64,000 nt of DNA from Thermincola carboxydiphila (GCA_016841045.1 JAENZX010000008.1:1-64000), one strand, 5' to 3'. Shown: positions 51,390 to 60,873, numbered from the stretch's first letter. Notes: generated by a model not told the origin, from the letters alone. A program made the numbers and translations.

Positions 51390-52703
51390 TTGTATATCCG
51401 GTGGATTAATGACCAGGAACAGGACAGTATATGCGTATCTCAGAAGACTCTTCAGAAATTTAATATAAACTGCAAAAAAATCACGCTTCATTTGGGAACG
51501 TGGAAGGAAAGATTGCACGTTAAGCTTCATGACGAGTTAGACGAAAATACCATTGGATTAGTCAGCCGCCTCCTACAGATTTTTACAGTTCCCGATACCC
51601 TTCATTATGAGATATATCTGGAAGGTGATGATTTATATGTTGGGCCGGTTATTGCTGTCGTTGTGCGGAAAGGAAATCTATCACAGAAACGTTTGGGTTT
51701 TTGGACGGATTACTGCCAGAATTATTCGGAGATAAGGGGATTAATATATTTTTGTATGGTGGATGGAATTGACATAAATACTATGACCATTAAGGGATAT
51801 TATTACGACCCGAATGTGGAAGGACCAGAACAATGGAAATCAGGGGTTTTTCCTTATCCAGGAGTAGTATTTCAGCGAACTGAGATAGGGCAGGATATTT
51901 TACAAAATTTGTCGACGCATGTGGATGGTAAAGTATTCAATGCCAAGCTGTTTAATAAATGGGAGATGTGGGAAGTGTTGTCTGAAACAGGGTTTACCTA
52001 TATGCCTCATACAGTCCTGCTAGACGGGCCCGAACGCCTAGAACAGATGCTTGGTCTTTACGAGTCGGTTTATCTGAAGCCTATACAGGGGCGATTAGGG
52101 ATTGGTATTCAAAAAGTGGAGAAGTTACCAGAGGGGTTCTTGTTTGGAGATGAATCGGGTTTTAAAAAAAGGGTAGATGATGTGGCTCAGGTGTGGCGAT
52201 TGGTCAACAAATATAAGAGAAAAAGAAAATATCTTATCCAACAGGGTGTACCATTAATACATGAGGGCAAACCGGTGGATTTCCGGGTAATTTTGCAGAA
52301 GGATGGTACCAAGGAGTGGACCTGCTCGGGAATCATTGCGAAGTTGGGCTATTGGGGGCGGATATATACAAATACTCCATCGGCTATTTGTTTATTTCGT
52401 GATGCTTTACAGATGATTTTTGGTTTAACTCCTGAACAGGCATTGGAAGTAGAATTTAAAATAGAAGATAAAATCATTAAGATTTGTATAGAAGCCTGTC
52501 AAATCATGGAGCGTGCTTTTGGAATTTATGCTGATGTAGGTATCGATTTGGTGTTGGATAAGGACCTTAACATTTGGATTCTGGAAATCAACAAGATTCA
52601 CCAGCATACGATGGTAAAATACGTTCAAGATGCCCCGGAAATGTATCACCGGGTGGTATCCAAGCCTTTGGCTTATGCAAAAGCACTGGCAGGATTTAAA
52701 TAA
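51390..52703 (+). CDS. YheC/YheD-type ATP-grasp protein (paralog 2)
   Basis: 437 residues, TTG start with GGGAGGCGG before it. Motifs: VGPVIAVVVRKG, GYYYDPNVEGPEQWKSGVFPYP, VYLKPIQGRLGIGIQKV, YLIQQGVPLIHEGKPVDFRV, ADVGIDLVLDKDLNIWILEIN (the Mg-ATP site ends in EINKIHQH where the other two copies have EANGNPG). This is the more divergent of the three paralogs. It is divergent from the N/Q-rich operon, with about 235 nt between the starts that must hold both promoters. Confidence 0.88.
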   Translation: MYIRWINDQEQDSICVSQKTLQKFNINCKKITLHLGTWKERLHVKLHDELDENTIGLVSRLLQIFTVPDTLHYEIYLEGDDLYVGPVIAVVVRKGNLSQKRLGFWTDYCQNYSEIRGLIYFCMVDGIDINTMTIKGYYYDPNVEGPEQWKSGVFPYPGVVFQRTEIGQDILQNLSTHVDGKVFNAKLFNKWEMWEVLSETGFTYMPHTVLLDGPERLEQMLGLYESVYLKPIQGRLGIGIQKVEKLPEGFLFGDESGFKKRVDDVAQVWRLVNKYKRKRKYLIQQGVPLIHEGKPVDFRVILQKDGTKEWTCSGIIAKLGYWGRIYTNTPSAICLFRDALQMIFGLTPEQALEVEFKIEDKIIKICIEACQIMERAFGIYADVGIDLVLDKDLNIWILEINKIHQHTMVKYVQDAPEMYHRVVSKPLAYAKALAGFK

Positions 52704-52846
52704 TGTTCAAAAAGCTTTTGCTCAACTGAAGCTCAACCTCTCTGCTTCTATGTGAGAACGCCAATATCTTTGCTATTATTGTATAATACTATTTTCACCA
52801 GCAAAGAATAGAGTCTGTAAAAAAGATTACAAGCCTATTATAAGGT

Positions 52847-53353
52847 TTGAACGAAAGATTGGTGGATAAGTATATCGTGATATCAACCATTCTAAATCAT
52901 TACGACTTTTATTTAAGGCTGACCTTATCGGTAGTTTTTGGTTTTTTTATCGGTTTAGAAAGGACTGCTAAGAGAAAACCTGCGGGGATAAGGACTCACA
53001 TATTAGTTTGTTTAGGATCATGTCTAATAATGATTCTTTCAATATTAAATCAAGGGCCATATAGAGACCAGATGAGGTTGGCAGCCCAGGTTGTCAGCGG
53101 AATCGGTTTTATTGGTGCGGGGGTTATATGGAAAGATAATAGTCATATTAACCGGGGACTCACAACTGCAGCAAACTTATGGATAACTTCTGGTGTAGGT
53201 TTGACGATTGGTTACGGGCAATACGATATAGCTCTGTTTACAGCTGCTTTGATGTTTGTAGCAATGAACTTACCGAAGTACGCAAGGAAGTTGGGGTTAT
53301 TGCCGACATACGAACATGATGATGATGACGGTGAAAATGAGACAGACTCCTAA
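52847..53353 (+). CDS. MgtC/SapB family membrane protein
   Basis: About 168 residues. Membrane segments at about 23-40 (LRLTLSVVFGFFIGLERT), 50-68, 80-97 (VVSGIGFIGAGVIWKD) and 110-145. The family signature GLERTAKRKPAGIRTH is present. MgtC proteins are linked to Mg2+ homeostasis and to control of the F-type ATPase. The C-terminal ACT-like domain of longer members is missing, as in many Firmicutes. Start not certain: TTG 52847 has no clear site; GTG 52876 has GGTGGA in front. Confidence 0.85.
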   Translation: MNERLVDKYIVISTILNHYDFYLRLTLSVVFGFFIGLERTAKRKPAGIRTHILVCLGSCLIMILSILNQGPYRDQMRLAAQVVSGIGFIGAGVIWKDNSHINRGLTTAANLWITSGVGLTIGYGQYDIALFTAALMFVAMNLPKYARKLGLLPTYEHDDDDGENETDS

Positions 53354-53521
53354 GAGGGGTTTGTTTTTTGTTTGAGTTTTTCTAGAACGGCATTTTGTTG
53401 TAAAATTACTTATTACTCGACATTGTTCGACAATCTTCTTAAGACAACATTAATGATAATTAATATAATTAATGTGTTAATATATTCCATGGAAGTTATT
53501 AGGAAGACGGTGGAGAAATTT

Positions 53522-54595
53522 ATGAGGTTGGTTTCAGTTGAACAAGTTAAACCTGGCACTTGTTTAGCAAAATCTATTTATGATTCGTTTGGTAGAGTAC
53601 TTCTTCAAAAGGGGACTTTACTTTCTTCGCCTTATATTAAACGATTGCAAGAATTACAGTATAGATCTATCTATATTGTTAATGAAAATTCGGATTCTAT
53701 TGAAATTGATGATGTGGTTTCTGCAGAGACCCGTGCTCAAGTTTTTAAAATAACAAAAGAAGCATTAGACAGTGTTAAAACGGGAGACTCAATTCAGGAG
53801 CGAAAAATAAAACAGGCTGTTGACAATGTGATTGATGAAATACTACGAAATAGGGAGACTATCATTCATCTTACCGATATCAGGTCATTGCAGGACCATA
53901 CTTTTAGCCATTCAGTTAATGTTTGTATTTTATCTGTATTAACGGGTTTTTCCATGGGATATAATCAGTTGAAAGTAAAAGATTTGGGTGTTGGTGCACT
54001 GTTGCACGATATTGGAAAAGCAAAGATATTAGAACAGGTAAACAGTGAAAGTAGATTAACAAAAGATAATTACCTCTTAATACAAAAACATTGCGAATAT
54101 GGATGGGAGGTACTTAAAAAGACTAATAACATTAGTGTTCTGGCAGCTCATGTGGCTTGGCAGCATCACGAACGATATGATGGTACAGGTTACCCAAGGA
54201 AATTGGCTGGAAAGGGTATCTTAGAATTTGCCAGAATTGTAGCAGTTGCCGACGTCTACGACGCTTTGGCAAATGACCGGCCTTATCGGGACCGAATGTT
54301 ACCCCATGAAGTGATAGAATTTATTAGAAAAAATCAGGGTGCCCATTTTGACCCTGACATAGTAGAAGCCTTTACTCCAAATATAGCTCCGTTCCCTATA
54401 GGCAGTATCGTATTGTTGAACAGCGGTTTCAAATGCGTGGTGGTTAGTGTTAACAAAAAAAACCCAACTCGGCCTAAAGTGAAGCTCTTATATGACAAAA
54501 GTGGCAGGCAGCTTGAGAACTCATATTTTTTCGATTTAATGACAGAGACATCTCACTATATTACTGAGATAGTAAGGAGTAACGATACTTTTTAA
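53522..54595 (+). CDS. HD-GYP domain c-di-GMP phosphodiesterase
   Basis: 357 residues. The N-terminal segment (1-110, VEQVKPGTCLAKSIYDSFGRVLL) precedes the HD-GYP domain (about 125-300) with DHTFSHSVNV, LLHDIGK, HCEYGWEVL, HHERYDGTGYP and ADVYDALANDRPYRD. All metal ligands and the GYP loop appear present, so hydrolysis of c-di-GMP to pGpG or GMP is likely. The frame is open from 53372, but GGTGGAG sits before ATG 53522. The 3' end overlaps the convergent small gene by 4 nt. Confidence 0.92.
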   Translation: MRLVSVEQVKPGTCLAKSIYDSFGRVLLQKGTLLSSPYIKRLQELQYRSIYIVNENSDSIEIDDVVSAETRAQVFKITKEALDSVKTGDSIQERKIKQAVDNVIDEILRNRETIIHLTDIRSLQDHTFSHSVNVCILSVLTGFSMGYNQLKVKDLGVGALLHDIGKAKILEQVNSESRLTKDNYLLIQKHCEYGWEVLKKTNNISVLAAHVAWQHHERYDGTGYPRKLAGKGILEFARIVAVADVYDALANDRPYRDRMLPHEVIEFIRKNQGAHFDPDIVEAFTPNIAPFPIGSIVLLNSGFKCVVVSVNKKNPTRPKVKLLYDKSGRQLENSYFFDLMTETSHYITEIVRSNDTF

Positions 54596-54783
54596 AATAC
54601 GTTACCACCATATTTAATAATAATTTCCGATGCTGCTCTACTTTCCACTAAGACCATTTTTGTGAGTTTTCTGAACTCCTCTTCTAGTTTATCATCTTTT
54701 ATACGTGAAGAAACAGTTGCATATGCGCCAGCGGCTAAGTTAACGTCTTTATAATAATCATAAAGCATATCTAAGTCATTCAT
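54592..54783 (-). CDS. Small helical protein, unknown function (pair member B)
   Basis: 63 residues, two likely helices (LDMLYDYYKDVNLAAGAYATVSSRI; LEEEFRKLTKMVLVESRAASEIIIKYGG). No domain recognised. GGAGGAAACTAAA before ATG 54783. It begins 1 nt after the 72-aa gene ends, so the two are co-translated. Confidence 0.6.
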   Translation of the reverse strand: MNDLDMLYDYYKDVNLAAGAYATVSSRIKDDKLEEEFRKLTKMVLVESRAASEIIIKYGGNVF

Positions 54784-54784
54784 T

Positions 54785-55003
54785 TTAGTTTCCTCCAAGT
54801 CTGTCCAGGTGTTTGCGTAATTGGTCTGTTACTTTTTTCATAAGAATACTTCGTTTCTTAAAAAAGACTCGTACATCATTTTCTGTAGCTAAACCAGAGT
54901 ACAAATCCATTTTCTTCGCGATTACCTCAGTTGTAGATATTGCGCTTATCACTATAATTTGGTCGTTTGCAGTAAAAAGTGTGTGCATGTCCGACGTAGT
55001 CAC
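54785..55003 (-). CDS. Small protein, unknown function (pair member A)
   Basis: 72 residues. NDQIIVISAISTTEVIAKKMDLYSGLATENDVRVFF and a basic helical tail (LMKKVTDQLRKHLDRLGG). Not recognised; it may be a small partner of the gene that follows. GTG 55003 with GGCGGTGA in front is preferred; ATG 54988 is the alternative. Confidence 0.6.
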   Translation of the reverse strand: MTTSDMHTLFTANDQIIVISAISTTEVIAKKMDLYSGLATENDVRVFFKKRSILMKKVTDQLRKHLDRLGGN

Positions 55004-55155
55004 TTTGAATTATCACCGCCTTTCAACAAAAGTATGTGTAGAACAGCTCAAATTATGTATTGGTGGGGAAAACCTAAATTTTAGCCAAGATAAATTAAAA
55101 CACACCATTTATGGTGTGTTTTCACATTATCGAAAAATGAGTGTTAGGTATGCTG

Positions 55156-56514
55156 TTAATTATGTGTTTGAAAACCGGCTAAGTGACAAGCATAATCAAG
55201 TGGGTATTGATAAACCTGAGTTCGCCAGGAAGGATAATCAGACTGGAGGAATGCGGCAATTTTTGCAGGATTACCGTTAGCTTCGAGGAGCCACGGTTTT
55301 CCCTTTTTATCTATAACAAAATCTACTCCCAGCTCTCCAAGCGGTCCGAATTTTTCATCAAGAGCCATTGCTGTCTTGACTGCAAGATCTTCGAGAAGTT
55401 TTAAGAAGTCATTTTTTGTATGAGAGATATGATTACTAATTACAGTAAATAATTTTGACAGCGGGATTGCTGCTCCCCCTGAAGAAAAATTAGTGACATG
55501 TCTCGCACCTAAAGAACCAAGGACTAATATTCCTATTACCTTCCATTGGCCTTTACCGTTTTTTACGGGAGAAACACGCAAAGAGAATGGCCCTCCCTCG
55601 TACTGCATACAGTCTACGGCCTGCTGAATGATATATTTCACTTTATGTTTGGTGATTTTTTTTAAGATGTCGGAAACCTCACTCAGGGAGTCAACTGACT
55701 TGGTAACATCTTTGTTCTCTGATGTATACCTGCATTCATATTTTCCTTTTGGAGTTTTTTGTATACTTATTATGCCTTTGCCTTTCATAGCGTTTGAGGG
55801 TTTAAGATAAATATGGCGATATTTATCAAAGAAATTATCTAAATCTGAAATTGTCTTCATAACCTTTGTTTCAGGGATATAGGTTCTGAGATATTTATTT
55901 GCTGCTAACACCTTTGCGAAGTCAATCTTGGTAATCATTGTTTTTTTGTTAAAAATCCTTCCAGGACCTATGACTTTAGCCAGCATAGCATGACTTGAAT
56001 AGTTGTTTGGATAACAGCGGTCTATTACCGCATCTGGAAAAGGGAATTCACCTTTAGTCCAGGTTTTTTTATTGATGTCATAGGTGTAGCCGCTAATTGT
56101 TCTTTGTTTTTGGTTAAGCCCCTTACTGCCAAAAATATAAAGTAAGGTGCCATTGGTATTCATGTAAAAGTATGTTTTGTAGTAGTCAAGTCTTTTGGGA
56201 ATGTGACTGGAAAAAGTGAGAATGCCGATAATCGGACCAAAGCGGAAACTTTTGTTTCCTTCCTGCTTGATATGAAGCTTGGTATCATATGAAAGTCCAA
56301 GAGCTGATTTAATATCGGGAGAAATTCCTATGTCCTTTTCTCTCTGCGGTCTCTGTTCAGATTGAAATGATTTGACAATGGCAGCTGCGGATTTTGAGCC
56401 ATAATTTAATGTGACAGTGTCATTGTCCTGCAGCTTAAATATAGACATTAGTTTTGCGGGAAGCTTCCAGATCTTCATTTTATCTTCGGCTTTAAATATT
56501 TGATATACATTCAT
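55156..56514 (-). CDS. YheC/YheD-type ATP-grasp protein (paralog 3)
   Basis: 452 residues, close to the 31550-32920 protein: FRFGPIIGILTF, YTYDINKKTWTKGEFPFPDAVIDRCYP, IYLKPSNAMKGKGI, GELGVDFVIDKKGKPWLLEANGNP and a final DYACHLAGFQ. The shared ending with paralog 1 (Y.CHLAGF/YAVHLAGF) and the equal spacing indicate a common origin. ATG start; no good GGAGG site is visible, only a weak AAGGATAAT. Expected to act in coat or exosporium formation. Confidence 0.9.
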   Translation of the reverse strand: MNVYQIFKAEDKMKIWKLPAKLMSIFKLQDNDTVTLNYGSKSAAAIVKSFQSEQRPQREKDIGISPDIKSALGLSYDTKLHIKQEGNKSFRFGPIIGILTFSSHIPKRLDYYKTYFYMNTNGTLLYIFGSKGLNQKQRTISGYTYDINKKTWTKGEFPFPDAVIDRCYPNNYSSHAMLAKVIGPGRIFNKKTMITKIDFAKVLAANKYLRTYIPETKVMKTISDLDNFFDKYRHIYLKPSNAMKGKGIISIQKTPKGKYECRYTSENKDVTKSVDSLSEVSDILKKITKHKVKYIIQQAVDCMQYEGGPFSLRVSPVKNGKGQWKVIGILVLGSLGARHVTNFSSGGAAIPLSKLFTVISNHISHTKNDFLKLLEDLAVKTAMALDEKFGPLGELGVDFVIDKKGKPWLLEANGNPAKIAAFLQSDYPSWRTQVYQYPLDYACHLAGFQTHN

Positions 56515-56693
56515 TAGTCATTATCCTTTTTAATTGTTTTTACTATTAATATATGTTTTATGAATTGATACGTGATTCTTGTATTATCAGAAGCTGCTCC
56601 GTTTTTCCGTTAACTATAAAGAGTTTTGTAACACAGAGAAACCGGCAAAAGAATATACTATTAACATAAGTGTCTAAAATTTAGAGGTGCTTT

Positions 56694-57527
56694 ATGAAAG
56701 CAAATTATAGGTTATGGCCTTGTTGGCCTTATGCAGGGGAAACGAAACCGCCCATAAATCCGGTGGAGTCGCTTGCCGGATTGTGGCCAATGTCTTATCT
56801 AAGAAGAAGTAAAGGGGTAAGACTTACTGATTTATGGGGCAATCCTATTAAACTATATATCAGAAATCCCAATTATGTTGATTGGTATCATCAGTTAAAT
56901 AAAGTCCTTAGGGCAGCGGCAGCACTTACGCCGCGGCAAATTGCCATTGCCAAATATTGGGGAACAGGTGTTCCATCCAAGCAATGGACTCCGATTATTG
57001 ACCGTCTTATTGATACTTATAACCTCTCCCCGCCTAAAGCCGCCCGTGTATTAGCAGCTGTTCATGCAGGAATTAATGATGCACTGGTGGCAGCCTGGTA
57101 CTTTAAATATAAATGGCTGGTAGCGAGGCCTAATCAGTATGACCATAGTTTTGCTTCTGTTTTATGTACCCCACGTTTCCCGACTTATCCATCAGGGCAC
57201 GCAGCAATGGCCGGCTCTGCCGAAATTATATTAAGCTACTTTTTCCCACCCGAAAAAACCAGATTAAGGGAATTGGCTGAGGAATGTGCTGTTTCACGCC
57301 TATACGCAGGTGTACATTTTCCGGTGGATAACCATGAAGGATTAAGGCTTGGACGACAGATCGGTTACTTAGCTGTATATGTTCTAGAAAACCAAAAGAA
57401 TGCTTTGAACAAGCCGGTAGATTTACCAATACTAAAAAATTTTTACGCTGACCTACAGCCGCCACCTTATAAACAGGCTATACCTTTTGAATTCAGTCAA
57501 GAATGTCTGTCCAAGGTTAGAAGATGA
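56694..57527 (+). CDS. Vanadium haloperoxidase-like PAP2 superfamily protein
   Basis: 277 residues. Phosphate/vanadate-binding motifs appear in order: KYKWLVARPNQY (about 141-152), YPSGHAAMAGSAEII (about 164-178) and SRLYAGVHFPVDNHEGLRLG (about 201-220). The family covers acid phosphatases and vanadium-dependent haloperoxidases; the spacing and the soluble, non-membrane nature fit the haloperoxidase-like branch. No signal peptide. GAGGTGCTTT before ATG. Activity on phosphate esters is as likely as halide oxidation in an anaerobe. Confidence 0.87.
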   Translation: MKANYRLWPCWPYAGETKPPINPVESLAGLWPMSYLRRSKGVRLTDLWGNPIKLYIRNPNYVDWYHQLNKVLRAAAALTPRQIAIAKYWGTGVPSKQWTPIIDRLIDTYNLSPPKAARVLAAVHAGINDALVAAWYFKYKWLVARPNQYDHSFASVLCTPRFPTYPSGHAAMAGSAEIILSYFFPPEKTRLRELAEECAVSRLYAGVHFPVDNHEGLRLGRQIGYLAVYVLENQKNALNKPVDLPILKNFYADLQPPPYKQAIPFEFSQECLSKVRR

Positions 57528-57577
57528 GCCAAGGTCCTTTTACCCCACTCCCCTAATCTTGCTAATAAACCTGATTT

Positions 57578-57607
57578 AGCAGGCCTTTCTTTCGGGTCTG
57601 CTTTTTT
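57578..57607 (+). terminator. Terminator after the PAP2 gene
   Basis: agcaggcc/tttcttt/cgggtctgct followed by ttttt. Confidence 0.7.
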
Positions 57608-57717
57608 ATTTGTGATATGGGGAAAATTCTACAAATCAAGAGGAATTTTACCTTTTTTGTCGTAAAATGTTGTTATGCTGTGTGTATGAAATAAGTTAAG
57701 AAGAGGAGTTAAGAAAT

Positions 57718-58827
57718 ATGAAAAATAATGTGCAACTGCCCAAGTTACCACCTGCTTTTATAATGAGAGCCGTTGAAAAGTTTAGGACTTTTTTAAGTAA
57801 TTTAAGAAAAAAGCTGGTTCCTCCGGAGATAGCCATGCTTGAACAAATCACCACTTTTTGGTTAGGTCATGCAATTCACACTGCTGCGTATTTTAATATT
57901 GCTGATAAGCTTGTTGAAAAACCTAAAACTGTTAAAGAACTTGCTGATGAAATTCAGTGCCATGAGGATACGTTATATAGAATTATGCGGCTTTTAGCCA
58001 GCAATGGAATATTCAAAGAAACTGAATACCGAAAGTTTGGATTGACACCGATGGGTAAGACTTTAGTGAGTGGTGATCAGTCAATAAAAAATATGGTTAT
58101 GTTTCAATACTCAGAATACTATCAGAAAGCTTGGTCGAATATAATTCATAGTGTTAAGACCGGGCAGCCTTCCTTTGAGAGTATATACGGAGTCGATATT
58201 TTTAAATATTTTGTAGAACATCCCGACCAAGGTGAATATTTTAATAAAGCGATGATATTCGACTCTGTACAATCCGGTGCTGCAGTGGTATCAGGTTATA
58301 GTTTCGCTGGATGTAAAAGCATCGTAGATTTTGGAGGGGGACACGGTTTTCTACTGGGCTGCATTCTTCAAAGTAATCCTTCAATGACAGGCATCCTATT
58401 CGATTTACCTCATGTCGTAGAAGGTGCACCTGAAACATTGAGAACATTTGGGGTAGAAGATAGAGTTCAACTGGTTGGAGGAGATTTCTTTAAAGAGTTA
58501 CCAGAGGGGGCTGATGCTTACATCGCAAGAAATATTATTCACGATTGGGATGATAAAGCCTGTATAGTAATATTGAAAAATATCTCTAGAGCAATGGCCG
58601 ATAAAAGTAAGGTCATTATTGTTGATACTGTAATTTCAGAGGATAATGAGCCATCTTTTGGGAAAATGCTTGATATTAACATGCTAGTGGGATCAAGCGG
58701 GGGAAGGGAAAGAACTAAAAAGGAGTATGATAGTATATTTATGAAGTCAGGATTAAAATTGACTAAGATTACCCCATTGGCTTCACCTTATTCTATAATC
58801 GAGGGAATTAAAGATATATGTTTATAA
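57718..58827 (+). CDS. SAM-dependent O-methyltransferase (plant OMT/acetylserotonin type)
   Basis: 369 residues. An N-terminal dimerisation winged helix (about 45-130, TVKELADEIQCHEDTLYRIMRLLASNGIFKE) precedes the methyltransferase domain: IVDFGGGHGFLLG (about 202-214), GVEDRVQLVGGDFFKELPEGADAY, and NIIHDWDDKACIVILKNI with the catalytic His. Such enzymes methylate small phenolic or polyketide molecules; no partner biosynthesis genes are close. GAGGAGTTAAGAA before ATG. Overlaps the VWA gene by 10 nt. Confidence 0.9.
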   Translation: MKNNVQLPKLPPAFIMRAVEKFRTFLSNLRKKLVPPEIAMLEQITTFWLGHAIHTAAYFNIADKLVEKPKTVKELADEIQCHEDTLYRIMRLLASNGIFKETEYRKFGLTPMGKTLVSGDQSIKNMVMFQYSEYYQKAWSNIIHSVKTGQPSFESIYGVDIFKYFVEHPDQGEYFNKAMIFDSVQSGAAVVSGYSFAGCKSIVDFGGGHGFLLGCILQSNPSMTGILFDLPHVVEGAPETLRTFGVEDRVQLVGGDFFKELPEGADAYIARNIIHDWDDKACIVILKNISRAMADKSKVIIVDTVISEDNEPSFGKMLDINMLVGSSGGRERTKKEYDSIFMKSGLKLTKITPLASPYSIIEGIKDICL

Positions 58828-60017
58828 ACCTTTTCTACCTGCTGAAAAAAGAAGGTGTACCCGTAAGTGTTACCGAATGGATGACATTAATGAAAGCTCT
58901 CGAGAAAGGATTGGCAGCATCAAGTCTGACAAGCTTCTATTACCTTTCTAGGTCCATTCTGGTAAAAAGGGAAACTAATTTTGACAAATTCGATATCGCT
59001 TTTCAAAAATATTTCGAAGGCATTGAAACTTCGGATAAAATAAGTGAGCGGGTTTATAAATGGCTTGAAAAGTCTCTTCCTCCTCGGGATATTGAAATAG
59101 ATATAGAGGCTCAGTTGAATTATCAGAAGGAATTGGACCTGGAACAATTGAAAGAGCAGTTTGAAGAACGCCTCCTTGAACAAAAGGATCCTCACCATGG
59201 TGGGTCGAAATGGATAGGAACGGGGGGCACTGCGCCTTTTGGGCATTCGGGCTATCACCCTGGCGGTATTAGGGTAGGTGGGGAATCACAAAATCATTCG
59301 GCAGTAAAAGTGGCAGGAGAAAGAAAATACAAGGAATTCAGAGGGGATGTAATTTTGGGGGTTCGGCAGTTTGAAGTTGCCCTGAGGAAGCTTCGCTTAT
59401 TAACTACCCGAATGGAAGGGCCTTTGGATGAACTTGATTTGAATGGTACGGTTTCGACCACTAGTAAGAATGCCGGAATGTTGAAGTTGGTCTGGACTCG
59501 GCCACCTAAAAATGCCTTTAAAATTATCCTTCTCATGGATTCAGGTGGTTCCATGATGCCCTATTACGAGCTTTGTAACAAGCTTTTTACCGCTGTAAAC
59601 AAGTCTAATCATTTTAAAACACTAGAAATTTTTTATTTTCATAACTGCGTTTATCACCGCGTCTTTAAAGATGCATATTTACAAGATCCCATAACAACTG
59701 ACGAATTGATTCGAACTCGCACTGCCGACTGTAAGCTCATCTTTGTAGGCGATGCCAGTATGGCCCCCTCTGAGCTTACCCAACCGAATGGGATTATTGA
59801 CTGGGGTATGACCAATGATGACCCAGGTATAGAGTGGCTAAAAAGGTTGGCACACCGCTTTCCACATAACGCCTGGATGAATCCTATTTCTGAGTCTGAC
59901 TGGAATCACACCTCCGGTTCATATACTATTAATTTAATTAGAGAAGTATTTCCTATGTTTGAATTGACTGTTGACGGGTTGGAAAAAGCAGTTAAGAAGT
60001 TAAAAGTTCGTCACTAG
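58818..60017 (+). CDS. VWA-domain protein of the CoxE-like family
   Basis: 399 residues. N-terminal helical part beginning FINLFYLLKKEGVPVSVTEW, a linker with GTGGTAPFGHSGYHPGGIRVGG, then a von Willebrand A domain (about 225-380) with the MIDAS motif DSGGSMMPY (about 242-250) and a later acidic site GDASM. The family usually pairs with a MoxR-type AAA+ ATPase to insert metals or remodel enzymes. No such ATPase is in this window. It overlaps the methyltransferase gene by 10 nt, so translation is coupled. Confidence 0.87.
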   Translation: MFINLFYLLKKEGVPVSVTEWMTLMKALEKGLAASSLTSFYYLSRSILVKRETNFDKFDIAFQKYFEGIETSDKISERVYKWLEKSLPPRDIEIDIEAQLNYQKELDLEQLKEQFEERLLEQKDPHHGGSKWIGTGGTAPFGHSGYHPGGIRVGGESQNHSAVKVAGERKYKEFRGDVILGVRQFEVALRKLRLLTTRMEGPLDELDLNGTVSTTSKNAGMLKLVWTRPPKNAFKIILLMDSGGSMMPYYELCNKLFTAVNKSNHFKTLEIFYFHNCVYHRVFKDAYLQDPITTDELIRTRTADCKLIFVGDASMAPSELTQPNGIIDWGMTNDDPGIEWLKRLAHRFPHNAWMNPISESDWNHTSGSYTINLIREVFPMFELTVDGLEKAVKKLKVRH

Positions 60018-60107
60018 TCATTCTAATGGTTTCACAAAAATGTATAAAAATGGAAATTTAATGGGACAATATAAAGAGATTACTGAAGTCCCGGAGGCGT
60101 TGTTGTA

Positions 60108-60629
60108 GTGAAAATAATAGAGCAAATAGAAAAAATTGGAGACATGGGTAAATCTAAGCATAATAAGCAAGACGACTTAACGGTTGCAGAAGTTTTTCAT
60201 TTATGGAATCATCTTGTGATGAGGTACGAAATATTAGAAACAACAAACATTTTATCCAATTTTGCAAAAGATGAAGATCTAAAAGAGATATTAGATAAAG
60301 GAATAAATATTCTTAATGAACAGATAAATAGGCTGGAGAATGTAATGAAAGAATTCGGCATACCTTTTCCTGAACGAGGGGCAAAGGAATTAGACAGTAC
60401 CATAAATCTGGATATAATTAATGATAAATTTATTTACAAGCATATTCGAGGTGGTATTAGAACAATGATACCTTCACACGTTAGCGGTTTTCTTCATAGT
60501 CAATCTTCAAAAATAAGAGATATATTCAAGGAATTTTTAGTAAAAGAGCTTGATGTTTTTGATAAGTTTACGGAATATGGAAAGCTAAAAAGTTACACAC
60601 CGCAAGCTCCAGTATATAAACCTAGTTAA
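60108..60629 (+). CDS. DUF3231 family protein
   Basis: 173 residues, GTG start with CCCGGAGGCG before it. Helical bundle text: LTVAEVFHLWNHLVMRYEILETT, ILNEQINRLENVMKEFGIPFPERG and SSKIRDIFKEFLVKELDVFDKFTEYG. This fits one unit of the DUF3231 family (ferritin-like bundle; spore-former specific, often near coat genes); most members have two units, so this one is a half-length form. Confidence 0.75.
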   Translation: MKIIEQIEKIGDMGKSKHNKQDDLTVAEVFHLWNHLVMRYEILETTNILSNFAKDEDLKEILDKGINILNEQINRLENVMKEFGIPFPERGAKELDSTINLDIINDKFIYKHIRGGIRTMIPSHVSGFLHSQSSKIRDIFKEFLVKELDVFDKFTEYGKLKSYTPQAPVYKPS

Positions 60630-60750
60630 TTGTTACATCATTGCGTAAAGGATAGAAAATATTCGAAAAGCTTTAAAAAATTAATATAATTAGAGAAATT
60701 TGTTGACAAGACAACCATTTTGTGATAATTTTTATGTTACAAAATAATAT

Positions 60751-60829
60751 TGAAAAAGGCAAACCTTCCGAAAGGCGGGGGCGCAAAGCTAAAGGGCCTA
60801 AAACGAAAGTAATGGCAGCCAGTTACCAA
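60751..60829 (+). promoter_or_regulatory. c-di-GMP-I riboswitch (GEMM) 2
   Basis: aaaaaggcaaacc opens P1, cgcaaagctaaagggccta is the conserved core, and atggcagccagttacc closes. Its layout is the same as 15218-15300. A promoter-like TTGACA (60701-60706) with TGTGATAATTTT downstream stands in front. It controls the alpha-oxoamine synthase gene. Confidence 0.93.
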
Positions 60830-60873
60830 TATGACATAAATCTATCAAGCATAATTTTAAAGTTGGTTATCGG

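Noticed and set aside
54813-55280. 155-residue plus-strand open frame
   Set aside because: It runs antisense to the well-started 72-aa gene and into the end of the YheC/D gene; no supporting start site.
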